Assembly (NCBI RefSeq): GCF_000373925.1
Contig: NZ_KB892757.1
Coordinates: forward strand, 164,618-228,617
DNA from: Actinopolymorpha alba DSM 45243
Lineage (GTDB): Bacteria > Actinomycetota > Actinomycetes > Propionibacteriales > Actinopolymorphaceae
Direction: 5' to 3'
DNA: 64,000 nt
The notes under the pieces were generated by a model, which saw only the letters and a program-made list of their open reading frames with translations, had not been told where the DNA came from and searched no databases. Of the stretch, positions 34,093-44,815 are shown piece after piece. Position 1 is the stretch's first letter, and each line of letters begins with the position of its first letter. The translations under genes were made by a program, and so were the position numbers.

Positions 34093-34449
34093 ATGACCGG
34101 CTCTTCCACCCAGGGAATCAGAACCGTGCTGCATCCCGTGTCCGACCTGGCGACGGCAAAGGCGGTGTACACCGCCCTGCTCGGCGTGCCGCCGCAGACC
34201 GACGAGTCCTACTACGTCGGCTTCGAGGCCGCGGGCCAGCACATCGGGCTGGTGCCGGGTGGTGGGCCGCAGGGCATGACCTCACCGGTGGCTTACTGGC
34301 ACGTGCCGGACATCGAGGCGAAGCTCGCCGAGGTGACCGCCGCGGGTGCCACCGTGAAGCAGCCCGCGCATGACGTCGGTGGCGGCCGCCTGGTGGCCAC
34401 CGTCACCGACCCCGATGGCAACGTCCTCGGGCTGCTGCAGGACCGATGA
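34093..34449 (+). CDS. VOC-superfamily protein
   Basis: A 118-residue VOC protein: TVLHPVSDLATAKAVYTALL at the start and VATVTDPDGNVLGLLQD at the end. ATG 34093 is chosen with GCAGGAG just upstream; GTG 34087 would add two residues. Its stop overlaps the next start in ATGA. It probably belongs to one transcript with the pyridoxamine-oxidase-like gene. Confidence 0.88.
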   Translation: MTGSSTQGIRTVLHPVSDLATAKAVYTALLGVPPQTDESYYVGFEAAGQHIGLVPGGGPQGMTSPVAYWHVPDIEAKLAEVTAAGATVKQPAHDVGGGRLVATVTDPDGNVLGLLQDR

Positions 34450-34913
34450 GCGCAGACACTCTGATTGCCGACCCCCGCTCCCGCGCCCAGCGTCGTCGCG
34501 ACACCGAGCATCGGCTCACCCACGACATCGATGCCTGGGTGGCCAGTGCCTCGGCGGACGGTGCGCCGTACCTCGTGCCGCTGTCCTTCGACTGGGACGG
34601 CGAGGCGCTGCTGATGGCCACGCCGACGGACAGCCCGACCGGCAGGAACCTTGCCGCTACCCGGGTCGCTCGGCTGGGGCTGGGCCACACCCGCGACGTA
34701 TCCATGATCGAGGGCGAAGTCGAAGTCCTCGAGATCGACGCGCTGCCGCAGGAGCGGGGTGACCGGTTCGTCGCGCGCACCGGCTTCGATCCGCGTGCGC
34801 TGGCCACGCCGTACCGCTGGTTCCGTATCTCCCCGCGCCGCATCCAGGCGTGGCGCGAGGAGAACGAACTACCCGACCGCGAGCTGATGCGCGACGGCCG
34901 CTGGTTGGTCTGA
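34446..34913 (+). CDS. Pyridoxamine 5'-phosphate oxidase-fold protein
   Basis: A 155-residue split-barrel protein of the PNPOx-like group, which binds FMN or coenzyme F420. ASADGAPYLVPLSFDWDGE and GRNLAATRVARLGLGHTRD are the family strands; TPYRWFRISPRRIQAWREEN closes the barrel. Whether the cofactor is F420 or FMN cannot be told. It is translationally coupled to the VOC gene before it. Confidence 0.82.
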   Translation: MSADTLIADPRSRAQRRRDTEHRLTHDIDAWVASASADGAPYLVPLSFDWDGEALLMATPTDSPTGRNLAATRVARLGLGHTRDVSMIEGEVEVLEIDALPQERGDRFVARTGFDPRALATPYRWFRISPRRIQAWREENELPDRELMRDGRWLV

Positions 34914-35092
34914 CGCCGCGCCCGGGCGCGCCGCGGGGCCTCACTCGAAACCCCGATCCAGGTGGACTGCGACCGTTGCCGCGACCGCGGCAACGAAGGA
35001 GAACCAGACGTACTGCTCGAAGCTGGTTGAATCGAGCCAGGCTACGCCGACGGGAACCGCGAAGGCGGCCCCGCGTAACAGATGGAGACACG

Positions 35093-37489
<2,397 letters not shown>

Positions 37490-37493
37490 CCGA

Positions 37494-37517
37494 GGCGCTC
37501 ACGGAAATCGTGAGGCG
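37494..37517. terminator. Possible terminator between convergent genes
   Basis: GCGCTCACG and CGTGAGGCG (37495-37503 and 37509-37517) form a nearly perfect stem with a 5-base loop just after the UvrA-like stop and before the end of the minus-strand DHFR-like gene. Confidence 0.5.
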
Positions 37518-37532
37518 AGTGCGGTCCTCGGC

Positions 37533-38135
37533 TCAGCGGACTCGGTCGTAGACGAGAGCCAAGGTGCCATGCTCGCCCGCCGCCTGACTGACGAGCGCCC
37601 ACTGCCCCGCGGGCAGGCCGTCGTCGAAGAGGCGAGGCCCGCCGCCGAGGAAGACCGGAAAGATCGTGAGCGCCAGCCGATCAACGTGGTCGGCCGCCAG
37701 CAGCGCCTTGATGACGCTCGCGCTGGAGAGCACGAGAATGTCGCTGCCCGCGGTCGCCTTGAGGTCCGTGACCACCTCGGCGGTCGGCTTGTCGACGATC
37801 GTCGTCCGCTCCCACGGCGCCTCGCCGAGGGTGGAGGAGAGGACCACCTTGTCGGTGTCGACGAGCCACTTCGCGAAGCCCTCGTCGCGCGGGTCGGCGC
37901 CCTCCATGCCGATGACGGTGGGCCAGAAACCGAGGAACCCCTCGGCGTTGACCCGTCCGAGCAGGGCCGTCGTCGCCGACCCCCAGAGGCTGGTCAGGTG
38001 GTCGCGGGCGACGTCAGTAACGGCGTACGGCATCACCCAGCTCATGTCCTCCGGGTTGCTCGGCGCGGCGTAGTGGCCGTCGAGGGAGAGGCTCATGTTG
38101 GTGACGACTCTGCGGCCGCCGCTCTGCTGTGTCAC
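37533..38135 (-). CDS. Dihydrofolate-reductase-like (RibD C-terminal domain) protein
   Basis: A 200-residue RibD_C-type protein. VVTNMSLSLDGHYAAPSN, TALLGRVNAEGFLGFWP, and DILVLSSASVIKALLAADHVD match the fold, and LTIFPVFLGGGPRLFDDG the conserved C-terminal strand. The GTG start overlaps the stop of the ArsR-SRPBCC gene (GTGA, 38132-38135). The reductant is presumably NADPH; the substrate is unknown. It is the second gene of a coupled operon controlled by the palindrome at 39011-39028. Confidence 0.85.
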   Translation of the reverse strand: MTQQSGGRRVVTNMSLSLDGHYAAPSNPEDMSWVMPYAVTDVARDHLTSLWGSATTALLGRVNAEGFLGFWPTVIGMEGADPRDEGFAKWLVDTDKVVLSSTLGEAPWERTTIVDKPTAEVVTDLKATAGSDILVLSSASVIKALLAADHVDRLALTIFPVFLGGGPRLFDDGLPAGQWALVSQAAGEHGTLALVYDRVR

Positions 38136-39001
38136 TTCGTGCTCCTTGTGTCGGTGTCGCGCTCGGTGTCGTCGGTGCTGTAGGAGGGATCCGCGGCGAG
38201 GGTCGCCGCAAGCTTGTCGAGGCTCTGGCCGAAGCCGATCTCGATGCCTGCAATGAAGTCCGCGGAGTCGACTGTGCTGTCGGTGATCCGGTAGTGGACG
38301 TCGAGGTCCGTGCCGGTGTTGGTGGGCCGGAGGCCGAGGTCGACGTGGGCCGTGAAGGCGAGACCGCCGTCGGGAAGCAGTGGAGAGAGCCGGTAGGCGA
38401 GGCGCTCACCGGGGCGTACGTCGCCGACGACTCCCTCCGCACGCCCGACGACCAGGTCGGAGCCGTCGGCGTCCTCGGCATCGCGGTACTCCTGGACGAT
38501 CCGCCCACCCGGTCGCGCCTCGAAGACGAGCTCGGAGACGCGGAGGTCGTCGGGCGTCCACCATCTGCGGAGCAGGGAGGCCTCGGTCAGCTGGCGCCAG
38601 ACCAGCTCGGGGCGCCCCGTCAGCGACCGGCGGAACCTGAACGAGCGGCCGTCGGCCCACCCCGACTCCTCCGCCGCGAGCCGCTCTGCGTGGAGGCTGA
38701 GCCCGTAGCGGTCGTAGGTCTCGCGCGGGCCACGGGTCTGGTCCGCGGTGTCGGCGAGCTGGCTGAGCGCAGCCGCCAGATCTCGCAGGGGAGCGGGACG
38801 GAGCGCGTAGATGCGGCGCTGGCCGGTGCGCTGGGAGGTGACGACTCCGGCGCGCTCAAGAGTCTGCAGGTGCTTGGTCGTCTGCGGCTGGCGCGCCTCG
38901 GCGAGCTGGGCGAGGACTCCGACCGAGCGGGGCCGCTCGGCCAGCAGGCTCACGAGCCGCCAGCGGGCCGGGTCGGCCAGTGCGGTGAGGAGTGCGTCCA
39001 C
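38132..39001 (-). CDS. ArsR-type HTH fused to SRPBCC (AHSA1-like) domain
   Basis: A 289-residue two-domain protein. The winged helix is LAQLAEARQPQTTKHLQTLERAGVV-like (PQTTKHLQTLERAGVV seen); the C-terminal 170 residues are an SRPBCC/AHSA1 ligand-binding fold (LTGRPELVWRQLTEASLLRR, FEARPGGRIVQEYRD). The first two ArsR residues follow VDALLTALADPARW. I choose GTG 39001 because the readable promoter places the transcript start at it; an in-frame TTG at 39022 lies inside the promoter spacer. It probably senses a hydrophobic ligand and controls itself and the DHFR-like gene. Confidence 0.8.
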   Translation of the reverse strand: MDALLTALADPARWRLVSLLAERPRSVGVLAQLAEARQPQTTKHLQTLERAGVVTSQRTGQRRIYALRPAPLRDLAAALSQLADTADQTRGPRETYDRYGLSLHAERLAAEESGWADGRSFRFRRSLTGRPELVWRQLTEASLLRRWWTPDDLRVSELVFEARPGGRIVQEYRDAEDADGSDLVVGRAEGVVGDVRPGERLAYRLSPLLPDGGLAFTAHVDLGLRPTNTGTDLDVHYRITDSTVDSADFIAGIEIGFGQSLDKLAATLAADPSYSTDDTERDTDTRSTK

Positions 39002-39008
39002 GGGGAGG

Positions 39009-39038
39009 AGTATTCGCGACAACGAATATTCTTGTCAA
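39009..39038 (-). promoter_or_regulatory. Promoter with overlapping operator, leaderless start
   Basis: On the minus strand TTGACA (39038-39033) is a perfect -35 box. AATACT (39014-39009) follows after 18 bases as -10, putting transcription start near 39002, next to GTG 39001. The palindrome TATTCG-N6-CGAATA (39011-39028) covers the spacer and -10, where a bound ArsR-type protein would block polymerase. Confidence 0.65.
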
Positions 39039-39177
39039 GGAATAGCCGTGGACCAGTCGGGCGGCATCGGGATCGGCGCCGCAGTAGTACTGCTCGCCGT
39101 GCGCGGCATCGCGATCGGCGCCGCCGAGTTCATGACGACAGCGGCGTGCCGCCGCAGAGCTGCTAGCGTCAGCTGCG

Positions 39178-39942
39178 ATGGACAGCGTTGATGACCTCCA
39201 ACTCGCGTTCGACACCTCGGACCTGGCGGCGGAGCTCGCGCTCGCTCACTTCGAGTCCGGCGTTTCGGCAACGCTGAAGGCCGACGGCACACCCGTCACC
39301 GAAGCCGACCGGGCAGTCGAGCGCTTGCTTCGGGAGACGTTGTCGGAGGCACGGCCCGAAGATGCGTTCCTCGGCGAGGAACTTGGTCAGTTCGGTGAGT
39401 CCGATCGGGTCTGGATCCTCGACCCGATCGATGGCACCGGGTTCTTCAGTCGGGGTGATCCGAACTGGCGAATCCACATTGCTCTGGAGGTTCAAGGGAC
39501 CACGGAGGTCGCGCTCGTCACCTCTCCTGCGCTTCGGCGCTGTTGGTGGGCGACCCGAGGTGGCGGTTCCTTCGAGTCGTCCTGGCCACGCGAGGAGAGC
39601 GAGACGCGGCGCCTCAAGGTCAGTACGACGTCGACGCTCGCTGACGCCGTGCTCGATGCTCTGGACAACGAGTCCAGAGCTCGTCTCCCAGCGAGTGCAA
39701 CTCGCGCACCGGCGAGCCCGCTACCGCTGGTCGAGCTCGTTCGTGGCGAGATCGATGCCTTCTTGGCCGAGCGCTACCACAAATGGGATCACGCGCCGTG
39801 GGTTCTCCTTGTCGAGGAAGCCGGCGGCCGCTTCACCGATCGAACCGGTGGACGTGCGAGCGATCAGGGCGGCGGCCTTTACTCGAACGCCATCCTGCAC
39901 AGTCAGCTACTCGATTCGCTGCACTACCCGGTGCGTCCCTGA
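39178..39942 (+). CDS. Inositol-monophosphatase-family phosphatase (histidinol-phosphatase-like)
   Basis: A 254-residue metal-dependent phosphatase. VTEADRAVERLLRETL, FLGEELG (Glu metal ligand), WILDPIDGTGFFSRGDPNW (the D-P-I-D-G-T signature) and YHKWDHAPWVLLVEEAGG (the second W-D motif) are all present. Members include inositol monophosphatase and HisN; the substrate cannot be chosen from sequence. ATG 39178 lies about 15 bases after TAGCGT, so the leader is very short. Confidence 0.88.
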   Translation: MDSVDDLQLAFDTSDLAAELALAHFESGVSATLKADGTPVTEADRAVERLLRETLSEARPEDAFLGEELGQFGESDRVWILDPIDGTGFFSRGDPNWRIHIALEVQGTTEVALVTSPALRRCWWATRGGGSFESSWPREESETRRLKVSTTSTLADAVLDALDNESRARLPASATRAPASPLPLVELVRGEIDAFLAERYHKWDHAPWVLLVEEAGGRFTDRTGGRASDQGGGLYSNAILHSQLLDSLHYPVRP

Positions 39943-40190
39943 CCGCATGTAGGCGCTGTATGCCTTGGCGGAGTCGATGGCATGGCGCTCGATCGCGGCG
40001 GGGGAGTAGCCGAGCGCTTCGGCGATGATTGCGACGGGTGCCCAGTCTGGCTGCGCGGGTGCTGAAGACGTCGCGCAGCCGCTGTCGCAGATGCCCTGGG
40101 TCGACGTGATGCCCGGGGGAGTGCTCGGTTCGGATCGTCAGGTCGCCGCTGACGAGGCGGGGCGCTCAGGCATGACGGGGTTGCGTCGAT
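39907..40190 (-). pseudogene. Frameshifted remnant, possibly of a recombinase-like gene tail
   Basis: Two minus-strand frames with coding character meet near 40056. The first reads DLTIRTEHSPGHHVDPGHL then RQRLRDVFSTRAA; the second continues AIIAEALGYSPAAIERHAID and SAKAYSAYMRSG before a stop at 39907. Together they resemble the C-terminal end of actinobacterial integrase-like proteins (A-L-G-Y-S-P-x-x-I-E-x-H), but no catalytic motif is present. It overlaps the end of the phosphatase gene. The family is a guess; the decay is clear. Confidence 0.4.
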
Positions 40191-40193
40191 AGG

Positions 40194-40871
40194 GTGAGCC
40201 CGGTGGCCTTGTCATCGAGTGTTCAGCCGACGGATCTTGATGTCGTCCGCGACTCGTACGACCGAGTAGCCGACAACTACGTGCACCTGCTCGCCACCAC
40301 GGGAATGGGCGACATTCGCACCCAGCCGTGGCTGAAGGCAGCCATCGACGCGTTCGCTGGCTCGGTCCGCGGCCGTGGCCCCGTGCTCGATGTCGGCTGC
40401 GGCCCCGGGACCGTCACGGCGTACCTCCACGAGGCTGGTATCGAGGTCTCGGGCGTCGACCTGTCGCCTCGCATGATCGAACATGCCCAACGCCTTCACC
40501 CCGAGTGCAGCTTCGCCGTCGGCTCGTCCACCGAACTCGACCTCGAGCCGAGGTCCTTAGGGGGCATTCTCGGATGGTGGTCGCTGTTCAACCTGCCACG
40601 CGAGATCCTGCCGAACGTCCTTGCCGCCTTCCACGACGCCCTCATGCCCGGTGGGCATCTGATCATCGCGACGCATGTCGGCGATGACGATATAGCGCGG
40701 ACCGAGGCCTACGGCGGCGTCGCGGTGACCTGGACGACATACCAATGGCGACCCGAGCAGCTGACCGTTCTTCTCGAGGATGCCGCGCTACGCGTTGTGG
40801 CGGAGCTGCGGCTCCCAGCCGACGGCCAACAGGGTCCCGTCGTCGTGCTCGAAGCCCGACGCGATACCTGA
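40194..40871 (+). CDS. Class I SAM-dependent methyltransferase
   Basis: A 225-residue methyltransferase of the methyltransf_11/25 type. RDSYDRVADNYVHLL is the common N-terminal helix; VLDVGCGPGTVTAYLHEAG is SAM motif I; VSGVDLSPRMIEHA motif II; LPREILPNVLAAFHDALMPGG the post-motif region. The substrate is unknown. GTG 40194 is used, with GTG 40203 as an alternative. It stands alone. Confidence 0.88.
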   Translation: MSPVALSSSVQPTDLDVVRDSYDRVADNYVHLLATTGMGDIRTQPWLKAAIDAFAGSVRGRGPVLDVGCGPGTVTAYLHEAGIEVSGVDLSPRMIEHAQRLHPECSFAVGSSTELDLEPRSLGGILGWWSLFNLPREILPNVLAAFHDALMPGGHLIIATHVGDDDIARTEAYGGVAVTWTTYQWRPEQLTVLLEDAALRVVAELRLPADGQQGPVVVLEARRDT

Positions 40872-41064
40872 CCGGTGGGCCGCTTGAACTGCGCGAACAC
40901 CGTCAGGACTGTCCTTTCTCATTGATTCTGCCCCACGCGATCGCTTCTGACCTGCGTGGCTCAGATGGATTGAGAATTGGTGGCGGTTGGTGATTACCCG
41001 CACTGGATCGATCGGCTCAGCCGTGCCGCCCGCAGTACGCGAGCTACCGCTCCACGGATCGAGG

Positions 41065-41571
41065 CTAAGTGCCAATCTGGCTGCTGGGGCCGCGGGTCGA
41101 GGACTCACTTGGCGCCAGCCATGCCGACATCGAGTACGGGTTGTCTATCGATCGGCTGATCGGTGTACGGGCGGTGAGAGCAGTTTCGGTCAGCCATTGG
41201 CACCAGCGGTCGACCGGCAGCTGGCTCATCTCGGCGAGAGAGACGTAGGCCGCTGCGTCTGTCTCATCTCCGTCAGGTCGTGGTTCCTCATCAGACATCG
41301 GGTGAGCACCGAACACGAAGCCGAGACCCCCGTTGTCTCCTGGCAGGGCTTGGACCGCAAGCAGGCCGTTGACCGTCACAGAGATGCCCGCCTCCTCCCG
41401 GCACTCACGTTCGGCGGCGGCGTCAGGTAGCTCACCGCTGTCGACGAAGCCCCATGGAATCGTCCATCGACCGGCATGACGACCTCGTGCCTCGCGGACA
41501 AGAAGGTAGTGACCATCCTTCACCACCGCTGCGCCAGCGCAGAGGACGTGGCGGGGAGGGAAATCAGACAT
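41065..41571 (-). CDS. NUDIX hydrolase (MutT-like)
   Basis: A 168-residue hydrolase with a complete Nudix box: GFVDSGELPDAAAERECREE and AGI. HVLCAGAAVVKDGHYLLVRE begins the fold. The N-terminal CAG-x-A-V-V pattern and HAGRWTIPWGFVD fit the NADH-pyrophosphatase-like/ADP-ribose group, but specificity is unknown. ATG at 41571; no strong ribosome-binding site is seen. Confidence 0.85.
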   Translation of the reverse strand: MSDFPPRHVLCAGAAVVKDGHYLLVREARGRHAGRWTIPWGFVDSGELPDAAAERECREEAGISVTVNGLLAVQALPGDNGGLGFVFGAHPMSDEEPRPDGDETDAAAYVSLAEMSQLPVDRWCQWLTETALTARTPISRSIDNPYSMSAWLAPSESSTRGPSSQIGT

Positions 41572-42253
41572 CGGCCGAGACTAGCGGAGAGCATCCGCCG
41601 GAGCACCTGACCTAGGGGGAGTGAAGATCCCTGCTCCATCCGCAGTCGATGATCTCCTGGGCGGTCCAGTAGGCGTCCCGTACGAGGTGATGTCCGTGGC
41701 GGTGAACGAGCTTGCGGTGGCGTACCTGAGCTTGAGCAATCTCAGGCAGGTCGGCCACGTCGGCTTGATCCCTGGGCTCACTGACGCCTTGGCTGAGCCA
41801 CAACTGGTGAATCTGTTTCGACCCGTCCCGATGGAGCGCCGATAAGGAACATTATGTCAAGTAAACGGTTTGAGAGGGGTCTCCAGGTCGTGGCGGGCTC
41901 GCTGTACTCCTCCGTCAGTGCCAGACTCCCCACGCCACCTGCTCGCTGCAGATCTCGGGCGTCGACCCTGATGGCTGACTGGCTACACACGCAAAGCGTC
42001 GCGATTCGCGACGGCATATCAACAACATCAGCGTCGATGGACCTCGGTGCGGCGGGCGCTGAGCTGATCACGGCGAGCGAGACTCACGACAGGACCCGCC
42101 CGCCCCCGGGTCGCAGGATCTCAGCCAGGCATCATCGCAGGTCAACGCCGGTACATCAGTCGTACGAACGCAGTTTCGAACGGCAAGGCCGGGCACGGGA
42201 AGGGCTGCTGGCCGCGGCCCACGGAGGTAGGAGCACAACACTGCCACGCGATT
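41572..42253. other. Gene-poor stretch with a possible decayed reading frame
   Basis: No gene can be supported here. A minus-strand frame from about 41835 to 41612 has coding-like codon use and reads coherently (LHRDGSKQIHQLWLSQGV, LPEIAQAQVRHRKLVHRH, VRDAYWTAQEIIDCGWSRD), but it has no convincing start and matches no family I know; it may be a remnant. The rest (41850-42253) shows no coding bias and leads into the recombinase promoter. Confidence 0.3.
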
Positions 42254-42299
42254 CATGTCGTGTAATAGGCAATCCACGACATGGTATGGTGACGTCGTG
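42254..42299 (+). promoter_or_regulatory. Inverted repeat and leaderless promoter of the recombinase gene
   Basis: CATGTCGTG (42254-42262) and CACGACATG (42275-42283) are perfect 9-bp arms around 12 bases. TATGGT (42285-42290) directly after the right arm fits a -10 box and places the transcript start at or next to GTG 42297. The repeat therefore spans the -35/spacer region. It may be an operator bound by the recombinase or part of a recombination site. Confidence 0.5.
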
Positions 42300-43358
42300 G
42301 CTGAGCCGAAATCACTGTCGAATGTGAGCGTCAAGGACGCCATCGATGAGTATCTCGATGTTCTCGAACGCCGTGCTATGCGTTCCCAACTCAGTCCCAC
42401 TACCCTGCACGCCTATCGCCGTGACCTCAGTGAGTTCACCACTCTCCTGGGTCCAAACACGGTGCTCGACGCGATCGAGGCGGATCACCTGGAAATCGCG
42501 ATGACATCTATCGCGAAAGCTCCGGATCGCCGCTATACAAAGGGTTTGAAAATTGCCGAGGACGGTTCCACTCCCCCGGGCCGCGGCGCGCATTCGCTGG
42601 CCCGGTGGTTCGCGGCAGTGCGGGGGTTGTTCCGGTGGGCCGCGGATCGCGGCTATATCCAGATCGACCCCACAACGCGAGTAAGCCCGCCCCGAACGCC
42701 GAAGCGAGCAACGGGTGCACGGATCGGGCTCCAGCTGGACGAGGCGCTGACGCTGCGGGCTTCGCCGTCCACTCGCGTGCCGGAGACCTTGCGTGCGGAC
42801 CAGTCGCTGACCCTGCGCGATGAAGCGATCCTGCGCCTTCTGGTGGAGTCCGGGCCACGCGTCTCGGAGATGTGCGGCGCCAACCGTAGCGACATCCGGT
42901 TGCACGAGGAGACCCGTACACCTGTCCTGCACGTCCGCGGCAAGGGCGGAAAGAACCGCGACCTGCCACTGTCGAAAGCAACCCTGGCGACCATCGAACG
43001 TTACCTCGCCGAGGAGCGTGCCGCACCGCCGCAGCCGAGTTCCACCGACCGCGCGGAACGCATCAGAATCGGGGACGCGACCAACGCGTTGTTCGTGTCC
43101 ATCCGTGGGAAGAGACTCTCGCCGCGTGATGTGCAACGGATGGTCGAGCGCTACACCAAGGAGTTTCTCGGCCGTCGCGCCACGCCGCACTCCCTCCGGC
43201 ACACGGCGCTGACCATCCTTGCCCGGGCCGGCGTAGATATCGCGACCGTCGCGCAGATCGCTGGACATTCGAGCCTGGCCACGACCTCCGTATACATGGA
43301 TGACTCCATGAGCGCCGCGGCCGAGGCCATCGACAGTTCCCCGCTGGCCCGGGACTGA
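42297..43358 (+). CDS. Tyrosine recombinase (XerC/XerD-like integrase)
   Basis: A 353-residue site-specific recombinase. The N-terminal SAM-like core-binding domain (about 10-125) includes LSPTTLHAYRRDLSEFTTLLG. The catalytic domain has the whole set of residues: Arg188 (SGPRVSE), Lys216 (RGKGGKNRDLP), His298 and Arg301 (TPHSLRHTA), His324 (IAGHSSLATT) and Tyr333 (SVYMDDS). It should therefore be active. An insert before Arg188 (RASPSTRVPETLRADQSLT) is longer than in XerC. It is not in the usual xer context and no phage genes are nearby, so it may serve a small mobile or regulatory role. GTG start gives a leaderless transcript. Confidence 0.9.
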   Translation: MAEPKSLSNVSVKDAIDEYLDVLERRAMRSQLSPTTLHAYRRDLSEFTTLLGPNTVLDAIEADHLEIAMTSIAKAPDRRYTKGLKIAEDGSTPPGRGAHSLARWFAAVRGLFRWAADRGYIQIDPTTRVSPPRTPKRATGARIGLQLDEALTLRASPSTRVPETLRADQSLTLRDEAILRLLVESGPRVSEMCGANRSDIRLHEETRTPVLHVRGKGGKNRDLPLSKATLATIERYLAEERAAPPQPSSTDRAERIRIGDATNALFVSIRGKRLSPRDVQRMVERYTKEFLGRRATPHSLRHTALTILARAGVDIATVAQIAGHSSLATTSVYMDDSMSAAAEAIDSSPLARD

Positions 43359-43650
43359 CCCGCGACAGCACCGTTGACCGGATTGTCGGCGTTCATGGAT
43401 CGTCACGCGGACGTGGGCAGGGGCCGCGTCGAGACTCGGCGGAAGGCTGGGAGTCACCCCACTGAGCGATTGGGTAGAGCGGAGTTTGTCGCGCTCTCTT
43501 GTTGCCCGTGCGAATCCGGGCGCGAGAGGACGCACTTTGCGAATTCTGCTACCACAGCTGCTCGCTTCGCTCGACGCGTAAGGCAGACCGACACCGCCCG
43601 CTCCCCCAGCGCGATTCCGACACCTCGGCTGTTATGTCTTGTGCATGCAG

Positions 43651-44466
43651 TCATACTTTGTCTGCCAGATCTTTGAGACTGTTGAGCTCTCGCTCGATGA
43701 GTTCGCCGGCGACGGTCTCACTCCCGCGGAAGGCGGGTTGTTCGACGATGAGGAACGCCAGGTTGGAGATTAGCTCGACGATGGCGAGCAAGGGGATCGC
43801 ACGCACGTCGTCCGCCTTCAGCTCCCTGACGGCGGTGTACCCAGCTAGGAACGCATCCCAGTGCGCGGAGGAACGCGGGTCCGTGAATACGCCGGTCAGG
43901 TCGGCAGCACGCCAGCCGTTGCCAGCACGGTCGAAGTCGTGCAGCACCATTCCTTTTTCGGTGAGATGGACATTATCCATTAGTGGCTTTTCCAGGGTTA
44001 TCTGTAGATCGAAATCTCTGCGTGGGCGTGTGCTGCGAAAGCTGTCTGCGGCTTTGTGGAATCCCGCGATCAGCCGCCCAAATTCGAGGTAGAGACCATC
44101 ACTCCACGGAGGTTGCGGCTTGTCACCGTCGACACGGATCGACATCGCGAACGGACGATTCCCTTCCGGCGCGAGGAGTTCGCCCGCTGGTCTCCCATCA
44201 ATCAGCGGAACAGAGGCAGCGACGGCAACGCCGCATTCCGCGACGTGAGACACCAGGTCCTGTTCCCACGCCACCTCATCCGTGGACCATCCACCCTGCT
44301 GGTAGATTTTTAGTACATAGCGTCGGCCATCGTCAGCGATCACTTCGTACACGTCGTTGACGAACGTCCGCACCAGAACGCAATCCTTGACCTCGATTCC
44401 GTACAGGTTGCCGACCAACTCCCCCACCGCGCCAGGTGTCGGCAGGGAACGCAGGCACTGGATCAC
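43651..44466 (-). pseudogene. APH-family kinase lacking its catalytic loop
   Basis: The reading frame is open for 272 residues and keeps most of the family: FVNDVYEVIADDGRRYVLKIYQ (split: VYEVIADDGRRYVLKI), AWEQDLVSHVAECGV and VLHDFDRAGNGWRAADLTG. Between FDLQITLEKPL and MDNVHLTEKG about 50-60 residues are missing, including the catalytic H-G-D-x-x-x-x-N. The remaining MDNV is the end of that loop. Because the deletion keeps the frame, a stable but inactive protein could still be made. GTG 44466 or TTG 44502 are possible starts. Confidence 0.6.
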
Positions 44467-44681
44467 GCGCGAACAATAGGCAGATGGCGGCAGCCACGGC
44501 AATCCCTTTGTCGTCCGCGTTCCGCCCCTTGCCGTCCGGCAGGGGCTGCCTACGAGGACTTCTCGGTCTGGGGACTGGGCTCCATGTGGCCGTGGCAGCG
44601 GCCGTGCGGTGTCGTACGCATCGGGCCCAACGCCGAGTTCGACCTCGACGCTTCACGTTCACAGCGGCGCTCGACGCGCAC

Positions 44682-44748
44682 GGTTGTCAGAGGTTTCTCG
44701 GCTAAGAGACCGAAATACCTCTGACAACCCAAGGCACCTCTGACAACC
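44682..44748. repeat. Three copies of a 13-bp word
   Basis: GGTTGTCAGAGGT (44682-44694) is followed by its exact reverse complement ACCTCTGACAACC twice (44717-44729 and 44736-44748). The first and second copies can form a 13-bp hairpin with a 22-base loop. The cluster lies in the 349-base gene-free stretch 44467-44815 between a dying kinase and a small membrane-protein gene. The rest of that stretch shows no coding signal. The site could be a terminator or a protein-binding cluster. Confidence 0.7.
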
Positions 44749-44815
44749 CGCGACACAGGACACCGCACTCGCGCATCAGGTGCAGGCGCAGGAGCGGGGG
44801 CGTCGTTCATGCGGC

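Noticed and set aside
43455-43540. tRNA-like sequence after the recombinase gene (GATTGGGTAGAGC followed by GTGCGAATCC)
   Set aside because: The D-arm and T-arm words are suggestive of an attachment site in a tRNA, but the acceptor arms do not pair, the anticodon stem-loop has the wrong size and the T-loop reads TGCGAAT. Not a tRNA gene.
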